Below are positions 47,301 to 59,200 of a stretch of 64,000 nt of DNA, one piece after another. Position numbers and translations under genes: made by a program. The DNA is taken from contig OZ037771.1 in NCBI GenBank assembly GCA_964035545.1, positions 4,577,128 through 4,641,127 on the forward strand, written 5' to 3'. The DNA comes from Bugula neritina (taxonomy: Eukaryota > Bryozoa > Gymnolaemata > Cheilostomatida > Bugulidae). The notes beneath the pieces were generated by a model. The model was not told the origin of the DNA. It saw only the letters and a program-made list of their open reading frames with translations, and ran no database searches. The stretch's first letter is position 1; the number at the start of each line of letters is the position of its first letter.

Positions 47301-48699
47301 ATGAGGGAGAGCCAGTATTGATTTCTTTATGCTGCCGCTACTGCTGCCGCTGCCGCTGTCATCAGTTGCTTCACCTATTATTGAGCTGCTGCCTATTGGA
47401 CTAGATTTCTCAGCTTGAGAGCTTTCGTAGACTGCGGATAGATTGTGGGTGGATCGCGCATCGGCTCCAACTGGTAAATTAAGATCAAGAGTCAATCCTG
47501 AAGATATGGTTTGATTGGAGCCACTGCCTTTTGAGTATTTCTTTTTTCTGTGTTCTGAGGAAATGTCTTCTTATAAAAATATAGAATAATAATATAAGCT
47601 GCGTTGCGTTGTTACACAGAGAAGGACAAACAAAGGTGAATGTATAATAATACATTATATACATAGCCTATATTATACAGTAATACATTGCATAAATAAT
47701 ACAGCATTACATGTATAAATTATACAATGATACATCGTATTAATTATACAGTAATACATTTTATTACTTATGCAGTAATAAAAGAATACAATGATACAGC
47801 ATGAAGCTGAGCTGGCACAAGCAATTGGAAGCTGAAGGTGCAACACACCCAAACCACCTATTTATGAAATAAAATTCTTAAACAAGTTAATTAGGTTCTT
47901 CTGTATACCTTTTTCAGTTTTTTATCAGCTTATATTTTGATCAAAGTAAAGCACTTTGAAAAACCTGTCTAAACTCCATTTTCTTTAGTAATAGTTTATT
48001 TATGCGCACATAAAATTGTATAAAACTTTTAAATGTAAACTAAGCATAATTTTTGAACTTCAATGATAATATGTACGTAAAGAGAGAGTTGGTAAGATCT
48101 AAAAATAGAACGGCATACCTTGGTAGGAGTTCTCTAAGGAAGAGATACCATCACTAGTGCTCTCTGTGCCTTCCTTCCAATATCTTCTAACAGTTGGTTC
48201 ACTTTTTGTACTCTCTATGCTTGTAGAGGTGACATTGGAGTTCAGATCTGCATCTGGAGTGTAAAAACAGAAGCTTGTTTTAGTTTTAGAGTTGAAAAAC
48301 TGTGTGTGAGTAAGTGAGTGAGTATGAGTGAGTATGAGTGTGAGTGTGTGTGTAAGTGTGTGTGTGAGTGTGTGTGTGTGCGCTTGTGTGCAAGAGTGTG
48401 GAATGTGGAGTGTGACTGTGTGAGTGTGTGAGTGTGTGAGCGTGTGAGCGTGTGAGCGTGTGAGTGTGTGTGTGTGTGTGTGAGTGTGTGAGTGTGTGAG
48501 TGTGTGTGTGTGTGAGTGTGCGCACGTGCCGCAACAAACCAAATTACTAAAATGTTGCATAATGCATCACATTTGACTTTGGCTAGAAAATTCTAATAGC
48601 CTCAGTTAAAAATTACTAACCTGAAAATGTCTGGTAAGATTTGATCATTTTCTTCCTTCTTGGAGACCTGGTGGTTGACTTTCGATTAGTTCGAAACAT
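36340..48699 (-). CDS. Unrecognised multi-pass membrane protein with one glycosylated ectodomain
   Basis: Seventeen coding exons on the minus strand: 48621-48699, 48119-48253, 47179-47569, 46192-46282, 45783-45840, 45252-45483, 44698-44860, 44084-44152, 43491-43640, 42647-42771, 41328-41607, 40594-40851, 39895-40086, 38718-38894, 37705-37792, 37255-37345, 36340-36418; about 885 aa. Residues 1-215 are basic then Ser-rich and should be cytosolic. TM1 (about 218-233) leads to an ectodomain of about 125 residues with eight N-X-S/T sites and two Cys. About twelve hydrophobic segments follow (near 363, 384, 427, 467, 507, 553, 664, 695, 725, 772, 826, 860), the last ending four residues before the stop region. 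I know no family with this plan. Less certain points: the acceptor at 46282 (weak), the donor at 39895 (GAG|GTTGAG, chosen to keep the hydrophobic frame of the next exon), and the acceptor at 45483 versus 45465 (both in frame). Confidence 0.7.
36415..36835. repeat. 44-bp tandem array overlapping the last-exon splice acceptor
   Basis: About ten units of 44 nt, each with ACAAGCATATAAACTACT and an inverted repeat around TATATTATATA. On the minus strand a unit reads ATATGCTTGTAG|GTTG, the same sequence that forms the 3' splice site of the last exon (36418). About six units keep an intact AG|G acceptor. Confidence 0.85.
41640..41790. repeat. Imperfect AGCAATTAGCAA/GCAATTGACAA tandem repeats
   Basis: A short-unit array in the intron upstream (on the plus-strand map, to the right) of the 41328-41607 exon, starting about 30 nt from its acceptor. 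Confidence 0.7.
43215..43450 (-). mobile_element. tRNA-derived SINE copy
   Basis: On the minus strand a tRNA-like head with B box GGTTCGAACC (as ATGGGTTCGAACCTCAG), followed by a body with GGCCATTGGTGATGTTAGGA, is shared with 52383-52590. Lies in an intron of the multi-pass gene, about 40 nt from the exon at 43491. No terminal repeats were recognised. A partial body match may exist at 46330-46420. Confidence 0.6.
44299..44373. repeat. (TA)n microsatellite
   Basis: About 75 nt of uninterrupted TA in an intron of the multi-pass membrane protein gene. Confidence 0.95.
45440..45605. repeat. Tandem copies of an exon start and its splice acceptor
   Basis: The segment AAAGTGAAATCTACAGCAAT, which covers the beginning of the exon 45252-45483 and its acceptor, recurs at about 45506-45525, and a variant at about 45571-45592, in the adjacent intron together with AATATTATGT. 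On the minus strand each copy shows TGCTGTAG|ATTTCA. Confidence 0.75.
46685..47172. repeat. 26-bp tandem array of splice-donor-like units
   Basis: About 18 units of TAGTATTACACTTACATATA plus ACTGTG or ACCTGT. On the minus strand each reads TATATGTAAGTGTAATACTA, containing GTAAGT. The array begins within about 10 nt of the true donor at 47179 (CG|GTAAGG). Confidence 0.9.
48300..48530. repeat. GTGTGA-type microsatellite in intron 1 of the multi-pass gene
   Basis: About 230 nt of GTGTGAGTGT variants. His-Thr-rich frames on the minus strand are repeat artefacts; only the part below 48253 belongs to an exon. Confidence 0.9.
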
Positions 48700-51167
48700 T
48701 TTCTGAGTTCAGAATGACTTCTATTGCCCCCACCGATATTCAAGTGTATAATATCTCAGCAATTAACACTTAGTAGGCAGCTTAAGAGGTTCACCCGAAA
48801 GTGGTAGTTGGTCTGGTGATATCTAATTGATTCATTAAAATTTTTTTTCATTTGAATCATTCGAGCTAATATAAGCTATTCTATTCAAGGTAGGAAATTT
48901 AACATAGATGCTGAAGTTTTCGGGGCTGAGAGACAAAACTGCATCAAACTAAACAACCACTCTTAACAAAAATTACCTCTTAGTGTAACTGTGATAATGA
49001 CTCTAATTTACTTTTTTAACTTAATATAGTTTAAATTATAACTATCTTATCTCACTAGCAGTTATAACAACTACCTGACTGGGGTTTGAACTCACCTAAT
49101 GGCAACATGTGATCAAATTGATAAGAAAGTTCAACTGGAGGCACTTATCAAATGTCCGTATGAAATTCACCTGATACCAAACAGAGATATGATTTATACA
49201 TGCCAGCGAAGCAACTCACAAAAACATTAAATACACACACTCTGGAAGTTGAAATTAGACTTTGCTCTTCATCATTCTTTTATCTTGAGATGGAGTGGCG
49301 ACTTGGGTCACTTCACAGCATGATATGAAACTGAATTAGGTTCTAATAAACATTCTTTAGAACAACAACATAAGCTATATTTAGCTGAACATGCTTTCTG
49401 ATAATGTTAAATGTCAAGTGTACGCTCTACACTCTACAGCAATTGTGTTAAATATAACAATCGAAATTTAACATTTAAAAATTACACTTAATTACTTTCT
49501 TTAAAAAAATTCAGCAGTTATAGAAAAAAACTATAATATACCACATTATTATACAGAGCTTTGCATATGTGTGTAGTTTTGCATTCAATTTATTATGCAT
49601 TCAGAAGCTGTAATTGTGTGTAAAATGTATTTTGAAATGCTTTTCATGTTTGGCTGCGAATGAAAAGAGAACTTTGAACAGTTTGTTTATAAAGTGTGCT
49701 TTTCTATAAAAAAAAAACATGAAGGCCACTGTATGTCACATGTGTTACTTTTGTAGGTCAATGCTAAACCCTACCTGGGTTTCTATAGTGTCACAGATAA
49801 TAGGCCTTTGACTGATAAAATTGCTTTTGTACCAAGTCGGTAGCTATCAGACTAAAAACGTGTCTTTCCCAATAGCTATAAAGCTATAAAATGTTGAGAT
49901 GCATTTAAGTTTTGAAATGGACTTGCAACATTAAACAAAGCTGAAAAATGGAATAACAAAAATACAGTTGTCAAGTTTATTTTTAGGCTTTAATAGCTTC
50001 CATGCAGTTCCACAGATGTGATGGTTTTAAAATCTTTCAAGAGTGTAATTTGAATTTAGATCACCGTTTTGTGGTTTACCTTAGAGTTAAACATCACTCA
50101 ATATTGGCAGGAAAACTAATGCACACTTAGAAATCTTGCTATCAGAATTGCATTAAGGATTGCTAGTAACAATTTAAAGTTCCTGTTGGGTGAAAACGAA
50201 TATAACAATTATATTAAATCAATAACAATCAATAATTTTCAAATAAAACCTTTTTTGTACAACCAAGTGGCTTAGGTCACACTATCTATGAAGAGTTTTT
50301 TCTAACATCTGGCTTATGCTGATCAGTTGTAAGCTTTAAACAGTTCTGTGAAACCCGATCTGAGTAGAAAGGAAACAGCGGCACTATCAGTTTTATAGAA
50401 TATTGTCTACTTTCTAATTTTTACAAAATAACGTATTCATAGAAAAAGAACTTACTGACATTGTTGCGGTATTTACACCTAATCATTCTCAACAAGGACA
50501 CTCTCAGCAGCTTGCAAAAAGTGCAAAACAAACAAAACAATAATTAATAGCTATATATATGTTTTATTCAATTTATTTTCATCAGCAAAAGCTCAAAATA
50601 ATTTAAAGCATACAAATATAATGGCTGGCGCCCCTCGCAAAATAAATCTATTCTAACATCGATGCAAACAAATCTGAAACACAAAAAATGGGTTTAGGTG
50701 ATATTGTTTACCGCGTACTCAAATCTCCTAGGGGAAGACAATTCTTGCAGGGAGTGCAAGATTTAGGTATAATAGAAATAAAAGACTGGATAACAACCTA
50801 TCACATAAAGAGCCTATCTTTAATCACTAGCTAACACTTTTATTTTAGGGCAAAACACAAATTAATAGATATATAAATTTAATATTCATATTAAAATAGC
50901 TGATCTAACTCGAACATTAATATATATACACATATTATCATGCACTTTCACACTAAACAATTCTGTAATAACTATAGACAGCAGTTATTACACCATATAA
51001 CTTGCAATTATTGCTACTAAACTATGGTCAAGCCAAACTGTCAACAAAATGTAGTGACTTATAGAATTCACCGATGTTAATAATTTCAGACTATAATATA
51101 GCTTCCATGCAGCTTTTATCTGATGGTTGAATTTGAAAAATAGATAAATAGACAAGCTGCAGTGAGT
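48700..51167. other. Intergenic region, no gene seen
   Basis: Upstream side of the multi-pass gene. ATTATACAC near 48750 could be a weak TATA element for it (minus strand). No further reading frames or RNA genes recognised. Confidence 0.45.
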
Positions 51168-54100
51168 TTATTTAGTAACTGTTGCCGATTTGCTTTGAAT
51201 GACACATTGCATGACCTTGAGAAGAAGGCTGATGAGCACAATAAATGCCACCCACGCCCACCGCACTATGATAGTAATCTCGGCAGATCTCCGGGTTAGT
51301 CTGGCGCAACCACCTGCTTCTCCGTAAAACACGAAGATGGAACCTGCAGAAATTAAATGATGAAACTATAAAGCATTACACGATGCAAAATAAAGTATCT
51401 GGTGCTAAGGTGCAGTTAAAAATATAGTATTAACCTTTTTCTACTGGACTCAAAATTACCCTAGGAAGGGAAGGTTGAACAGATAATTGCATCAACAGAA
51501 CAGAAATTGTAGGGGTTCAAACTTTTTGTAGCAAAAGTCAGTTTAAATTGTATAAATGTTGCAATAAAACAACAAAATAGTGACAAAATGTTTGAATTTC
51601 CAGTTTTAGTATTGATTTTACATTTTTTAGTAATGTTATATTACTTAAAGGACTAAAAATCATAATTTGAAATAGAAACTTAAATATTTTCTATATTATA
51701 TTGTAAGACTTTTGCCCCCACCCGATGCCACAGGCAAGCAGGCACGCCACAGTGACTGCAGAATTCCTAATGTATGTATATTTAAACAATGAATTAAATA
51801 AAAAAAATAACATTGCCACACAATTCTAACTGGTGGTTATGGAATTTAGGTAAAGTAATGAAGTTGATTATCAGAATTGTCTCCCCATATGTTACTGCAG
51901 ACTGATAGAAGCTGATATTTCAAGTAAGTTTTTATAAGCTTGAGCACCGAGACTTGTTGGACCAGGATGTAACTATAAGATGATTCATGGATGTACTAAG
52001 CTAGGTATTTGCCCAGAAATGTTGAATATTTGGGGAGTATATGTACAGGGAATGTACATACTTGCTACATGACAATGTAAGCCCAAGTTGTAAATCTGCT
52101 GGCAAGAATTTATGTGATGGTGCACTAGATAAGAATTTGCAGGCTTTCTAGTGCAAAGAAGAATTCCTTATATAGTTTTGAGCAATGTGTTTGTAACAGT
52201 GCATGTTACGCCTTAGTTTGATATTGCGTGTATACTCTTTATATTAATGTTATAACACCTGGAATATTTGTAATAACTATGTGATTATACTAGAAGATAA
52301 TATAAATATAATCTTATTTGTTATATTTTATATATTGGGAATTAGTATTGGCTTAGTGGATGCATAGAATAAAATTGACATAAAAAAGTCCCGCAAGTTT
52401 ATAGTGAGAAAACCACCTAAGGGAAAGGGTGTTTTGTTAGATCGGCTATAATTAGGACTTATTCATATGAGGCACAGGAGCAATTATGGCTGGATTCTCT
52501 TCCTAACATTACCAATGGTCTTTGTTGGGTTTGAACCCATGACTACGTGCTTACTTAGCCAACGCTTTAACCCCTTAACCACGGCTTTTCACAGAATAAA
52601 GTTTGCATATCTGCCCAAATATTACAACCAATAAATCAGAGTTTTCACGAAGTAATTTTTATAGTTATAATTGACATGGGTTAGACCTTTGAAGGAGGAG
52701 ATATGGAGTGGCTGAAAGTCCTGTCATTGTGCTAGGAAAAGGGTAGATGCATATCCATGCTAAGTAATTTATTACATGAAACTATGTGAAGTTTATTTAA
52801 TAATATTTTGGTCATAATTTGTATTATAAGCATTTAAATAACATGGCAGAATTTTCCTGACTGGTACCTTTTGTAATATATATGCTATAGAATAATATAT
52901 CTGATCTATTACTAAATTGACAGATATATGGCACATTTTAAATATTTCTTTTGTGCTTGTCAAATTTTTAAATGTTTAATTGCACTTTTTCAGAAATTTA
53001 AAAAGTAACTTTCTTGTAGTGTTAAGATTCCCCAAATGTTTTACACTTTTGCTACTTTATACCAATCATAAAGACAAGTACATAGAAAGCTGATTTAGCC
53101 AACTACTAAAAGAGTGGTACACAGGTACAAAATAAGTACATCCTCAGGCCGATTTGGAGAACCGATAATTCCTATGATATACTAATTTATTTCTGCATAA
53201 AATATACTTATTGGAATGAGGTTAGGATAAAAGAATTAGTTATAAAAACACTTATTAGAGTGAGTTCCAAAACATATGAACTTATTTATTGATAGCTATC
53301 TTACCAGCCACCAACCAAGCAACAGCAATCACTAGCAGTAGATTGGCTACGAACTTTCTGACGATATGTCTTCCAACAGTTCTGTCACCTTGCATACAGT
53401 GAACCTACAGAGTATAAGACTTTCTTTTATAAACATTATTCTTCTGCAACCCATACATTACTGTAGCATAATATTTTTACAGTATAGTAATATAGTATAA
53501 TTGTATTATCTTATATTATATTGTGCAATTATATTTTAGTATAGCAAAATGATGGCTTATTTTAATATTACTAGTAATTTTTCTGCTTAATAAGGAGCCT
53601 CAACTCTATATTATCATAATAGAATATAATTTTATAATTTATAATATTAAAAAACAATATACTAAAATGGATATCATTATATACAGTATTATATATTATA
53701 ACTCATATAAATCCTAAAATATATAATTGCATACATTATGATATATAATACTATTATATACATTATATAAGATATTATTCAAGTGTATAATGTTTTGTAT
53801 TATGATATTATAATATAAATTTATATCTAAAGATTCAAAGCGACTCTTGAAAGCATATACATAATTATAGATATTAGATGTCCAACCAAACCTCTAAACT
53901 ATGCGAAGACACTTATCGACAGTTTATAACAACATTTCATGTGTAACACAAAGAGAGAGATTTCAATAGAAACAGAAGATGTCAAGGTCAAATTTGTACC
54001 TTCAGATCTCCAGATCCCACGTAGAAACCAGTGGCTCTCTCCAAGTCGTTGCATCGGATGAGAGCACTGCAGACGGTCCAGAGAATCCATACAATGCCAT

Positions 54101-56162
54101 TAATCACCAGGTAGAGGGGAATCAGGTCAACCTGCAACATCAGCTGGCAGGTCAAGGTTAGCTTAATGAGTGACTAGAAGACTAGCGCTCCTACTGAGCA
54201 ACCCGACTTGTGGTGTGTAAATAGGCTAAATGTATGTGGTACACAGACTATTTAATGGTGTTCAGGTAAATAGTCCAATACAAATATGCTTTACTAGAAG
54301 TTCTTTAGAATTAAATTTCAAAACAATGTTATAATGATTATTGAGATCAATGTAAGTAGTTGATAAGTTTCTGTTATTCCAGCATCATGATTTGTTGCAT
54401 TACCTTTTCATTAGTTTGCTCTTTGAAACATCCACCAAAGCCGGAAGCATCTCCCATAAATTGCGTGTAATTATCCTGAGCGTCCGATAGGGCAATTGAA
54501 CCTGGGAAATTATAGGAAACATATATCAACAATATTACAGCAATTAAGAACGCAACTCTTAATACATTGTGGCTGTATAAACTTCGGTTAGTGTATAAAG
54601 GGGAAATAACTCCAAGAGAAAATCAAGTTGGAAAACCAATCCTAATATAGAATATTTGTAACTTTTAGGCAATAAAACCAATTCCAAGAACAACCTGATT
54701 ATTATGGTTTTATAAAAACCATCCTTTTCCATCAATTTTTCCCCTGTTTAGCTGTATTATCAACTCTAGTACTCTAGTTGAATAAAAACAAAGTATTCAG
54801 CTATGAACATATGGTAAGCTAGGTGCCACCTATTACCTATAATAAACTCCAAACATAAATAGGCTAAACATGAGAGCTGCTACAGGTGTACTGTCAATAT
54901 AGCATTATTATATCTGATATGATTATATATCATTATATATAATAGGGAATACATAGTATCATTTCTATAATTTACATCTTCATTTGCAATAAAAACAAGT
55001 GATTGACTCACTAGGAGACAGAATTACATGCTTTCGGGCTATTAGATTCCTGAGAATCAAGGCTATAATAATATAACTCTGACTCATTCACTATTAATGT
55101 ATCACGTCAATGTTGAGAACTCAGGTGCTTGCAGGTGCTTGCAAGTGCTTACATTCAACTTTTTTCAGTGGTAGGCATGAACTCATTCACTCTAATTCAA
55201 ATCGAATCAATGACATAATGTGACTCATGAAAAAGCAAGCAAATTTCACAAAAACATCTCTAAAATGTAAAGAGCTATCTCTCTCTTTCCAATCTGAATA
55301 TAATCCTATACTATATTTTATTTTTAGTAGCTTTTTGTGAGGTTTAATGTCATTTTCTACATATTTTTGCATTTGATCTTTGGCACAAAAAGTTCTCATA
55401 CCTTATTGATTGACAGATCTTATTTAAATCATGAAGGCTATACTTGAAAATTTGTTTAGAAATTATTCATACAAGGCTATAGTTAGAGGTGTTGGAGCCT
55501 TCGAAATAATATAACTAGAATTAGCACAGACAAGGTTGTATGAAAGTTTGAATCACATTTTATTTACAGTCACAGCCACAACACCCATTTATATTTTGCT
55601 AACTATTATTAAAGAAAAAGCTAATTAAATATGACAGCTTATATTATGCAGTTTTAGTGTAACCTCTTCCCAACTCTTCAACATAAATATCATTATATAT
55701 TATATGTAAATCTCTAATGCTTGCAAGTTTTATTATAAGGCTTCACAACTTATGTTCAATAATTATACCACCAGGTAAGTAACTAGATGATGTAATAATA
55801 ACATAAGCTTATCTATATTCTGCTGTAACTGTAGCAGTTAATATGATACACACCCTATAAACTTGCCCGAATTAATTTGTATTGCAGCAATGAAAGTGTC
55901 TAGTAATTATAATTGTCTAGTAATGTTAGACAACTGTTGGGTGCAACATTTCCGTGAGAAGTTTAGTAACGCTAATGAAGATTTCTTCCAGAATAGGTGT
56001 GTGATGTGTGTGATGTGTGTGATGTGTGTGATGTGTGTGATGTGTGTGATGTGTGTGATGTGTGTGATGTGTGTGATGTGTGTGATGTGTGTGATGTGTG
56101 CTGTGTGTGATGTGTGTGGTGTGTGTGGTGTGTGTGGTGTGTGTGGTGTGTGTGGTGTGTGT

Positions 56163-56200
<38 letters not shown>

Positions 56201-59200
56201 GTGTGTGTAAATACTTGCTGAAAATACTATGCATTTTATTAAAAGAATTAACCGAGAAAGCATAATCTATGTTAATAGATTCTCAAGATCCCAGTTTTCA
56301 CACATTGTTTTTGCATTTAAAAGGATTACAATAACAACTAAAAATCCAATCAGAAAGAAAATACGGAAACTATGAAAGTTGACAACAACTTACCTACTAC
56401 AATTTCATAGACTGAGAGCACTAGTCCACACCCCCAGAATATCAACACAGCTAGTCCCATAAGGATAATAAAACCTGTAAATATTAGAAGAAGCTAAACT
56501 CTCATATTGGGTATGCATGTGAGTAATACACTGGGATTATTATAATGAAAATAAAAAACAAAATAATTCTATACAAGTTATACAAGTTTTCATATTTATA
56601 CCATTTTTGTATCACAGAGTGGCTTAAAATGTGTTTTATACACACGGATACAAAGTTAGGATTTTATTTGTGTTAAATCCCAGATTCTCAAATGACCTAA
56701 AGTTGCTATTAATTAATTAATGGAATTCTAGAACTGTCCTAGAATGTCTAAAATAAATTGATTACCTAAGATTTAGTAACTAGACCCAACTACTGTGTGA
56801 ATACTAATATCATCTTACTGCAGTGGTCACTATGCTGTCTTAAACATATTTCCTAAATTTAATTATAGTGGCATGCTTACTAGGAAAAACATCATCTAGA
56901 TTTTAGATAGTCACTTGCAACCACCTACTTAAGTTGACTAAACAGTAAAATATGCTATATTAACAGGTGCATAGCAAATGATTCATGTATGTAGGCGTGG
57001 TGAATGTGTGGGAGTTATCATATCATTCATGCACCATTACTCATGCAGGATGGTGTGATTGAGATAAAACACCACATAAGTACTGTGTGTATATCTGTTA
57101 ACAAAAAGGCGGAGCCTTACACTGCTCTCACAATAAACAATTTGCTAAAAAGGTCTGTTTTGTCAAACGTAAGAAATTATATGTAGTCATGTGTGTAGAA
57201 ATAACTTCACTAAAGTATTGCCTATGAAAATGCAAATACTATAGCCTACATTTAACAATATCGGACAACTCCATACAAAACATTACAAGCCAATTATATT
57301 TTTACACAGAGACATATAAAGTGCATTGGAAACTATAAATGTTTTAAATATTAATTCCGCAAGTTCTCGAATAATTAAGTTTATCAAAATTCTCCAGTTT
57401 TAATTTAAACTTCTTTTGTTAACTTATTGAAACTGACTTAAATTTAACAACCTATTATTTAAAATAATTATATACGTTTGAGTATTATAATATAAAAAAA
57501 TATAATACTGCAACAAAAATGTTTTTAAATCATCATGCAATAATATAGTATTATAATATAATTTAATGATATATTATATATCGTTATTATATTGATTATA
57601 CTTACATACTGCTCCAGCTCCACCTGAAATAAAAAACAGATAAATTATTTTTAATAAACTAGAATGTATTTAAATAATGCAAACAAAAATATTAGGTTCG
57701 TGAAATGACTCATGAGAAGATAGCATGAAGAGAGATAGGACGTGGGGTATGTGTTGGAGCTGCACAAATTTCTCAGTTGAGACTATAGATAACTTTTCAA
57801 GATTATTTTAGCAGAAACAAATAAACTTGGTTTATGAAATAACAACGGAGTATTTCTTACAGAGTAAAAAGTATGTTTTTAGAGAATTCTAACTTAAAGT
57901 CTTTCTTATTGAATCAATAAAAACAATCAGAAGCAGAACCCTATCTGGCTTTTTAATATAATTGGTTAGATTGTTTTTACTAGCTGCATTACATTGAGTA
58001 AACTGTATAAACTGAACGGCTTGGGGCATGTTGAGATAAGCTATCAAGTTCTGCACACCAGAAACTTGATTTTTATAACCTACTTGGCGTCAAGTTACGC
58101 TGTGTATATACACGGTTTAGCAATTACAGCAACCCTATTTTATAGACTGTAAAATAGGCAATAATTAAGTTATAATTTAATGCTGGGTTCCAGTAATGAA
58201 CAGAGTTTACTATACGTTAGTAGCAAATGAGTGTCTCTAACATCAGGTTCTATTATGATTGAGACTACAGCATTGTTATTTATTTTTAAAGACTAACCAT
58301 ATGATACGTTGCCTAGTGGTGAAGAGTTATCTCTCCATAAAAAGCCGATCTAATAGCTTCTTACAATTATTAACTAAAAGTTTTTCTGATCAATTCAACA
58401 ACAAAACATTTTAAGTTTCTACAAGATTGATGATAGCTTATTACTAGCTTTTGTTAGTAAAAGTTTATAGCAGCAGAGGAAAAATAACTCCAGAGGTTAG
58501 GCTGTATTACAACATTAATACAGGGCTAAACCATTAGGACAAAATCAAATAGTGTGTGGTGTATATTACAGCGCCAACACATTAATCCATAGCTAACAGT
58601 TAAAAAAGTTGAAGAGTTATAACTGCCTCAGCAATCTCTCTGCAATAATAATGACAAACCAATGAGCTGGAAAAAACAATAAATTCTTTTAGAAATAAGA
58701 AGCTACACCCTCTAACCGATTAACATATTTCCTAACTTATTAATTACACATACACAGTAACATTTACATAATTATGATTCTATTATTGACATATTATCTC
58801 TCCAGCATACCTGGAATCTATCAAATAATACACTAATTGCGAAGTTTACTATCCTAGTCTGCGTATATGCTAGTGTTTATAGTAGCTCTAGATAATGAGA
58901 GGCATTACTATACTACAGTCCAGGCAATCAAAATGTTTGAGGAGTCAAAAGTCTGTGCATGATTGCAGCAGAATAATATTGCAGCATACTATATTGAGAG
59001 CTAAACTTGACCGAGCTGCTCTAACATAGCTTTACTCTCAAACTTTCTAAATCTGATTTGTTCTAAACTAGAAACATTCACAACATCATGTAATCGAAAC
59101 AGTTGAAATATTTTTTCCTGCAAATGTGCCTAAACTTTTACAGGACTTGTTGGTTTAGCGTCTCAGCAGATTTAACTGAAGCTACAAAAGTCCCACATCA

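Noticed and set aside
48286-48560. His-Thr-rich frames
   Set aside because: Produced by GT/GA microsatellite in intron 1 of the multi-pass gene; only the end below 48253 is exonic.
55863-56263. Met-Cys-Val and His-Thr repeat proteins over 100 aa
   Set aside because: All frames stay open because the repeat unit is 9 nt; no splice context and inside an intron.
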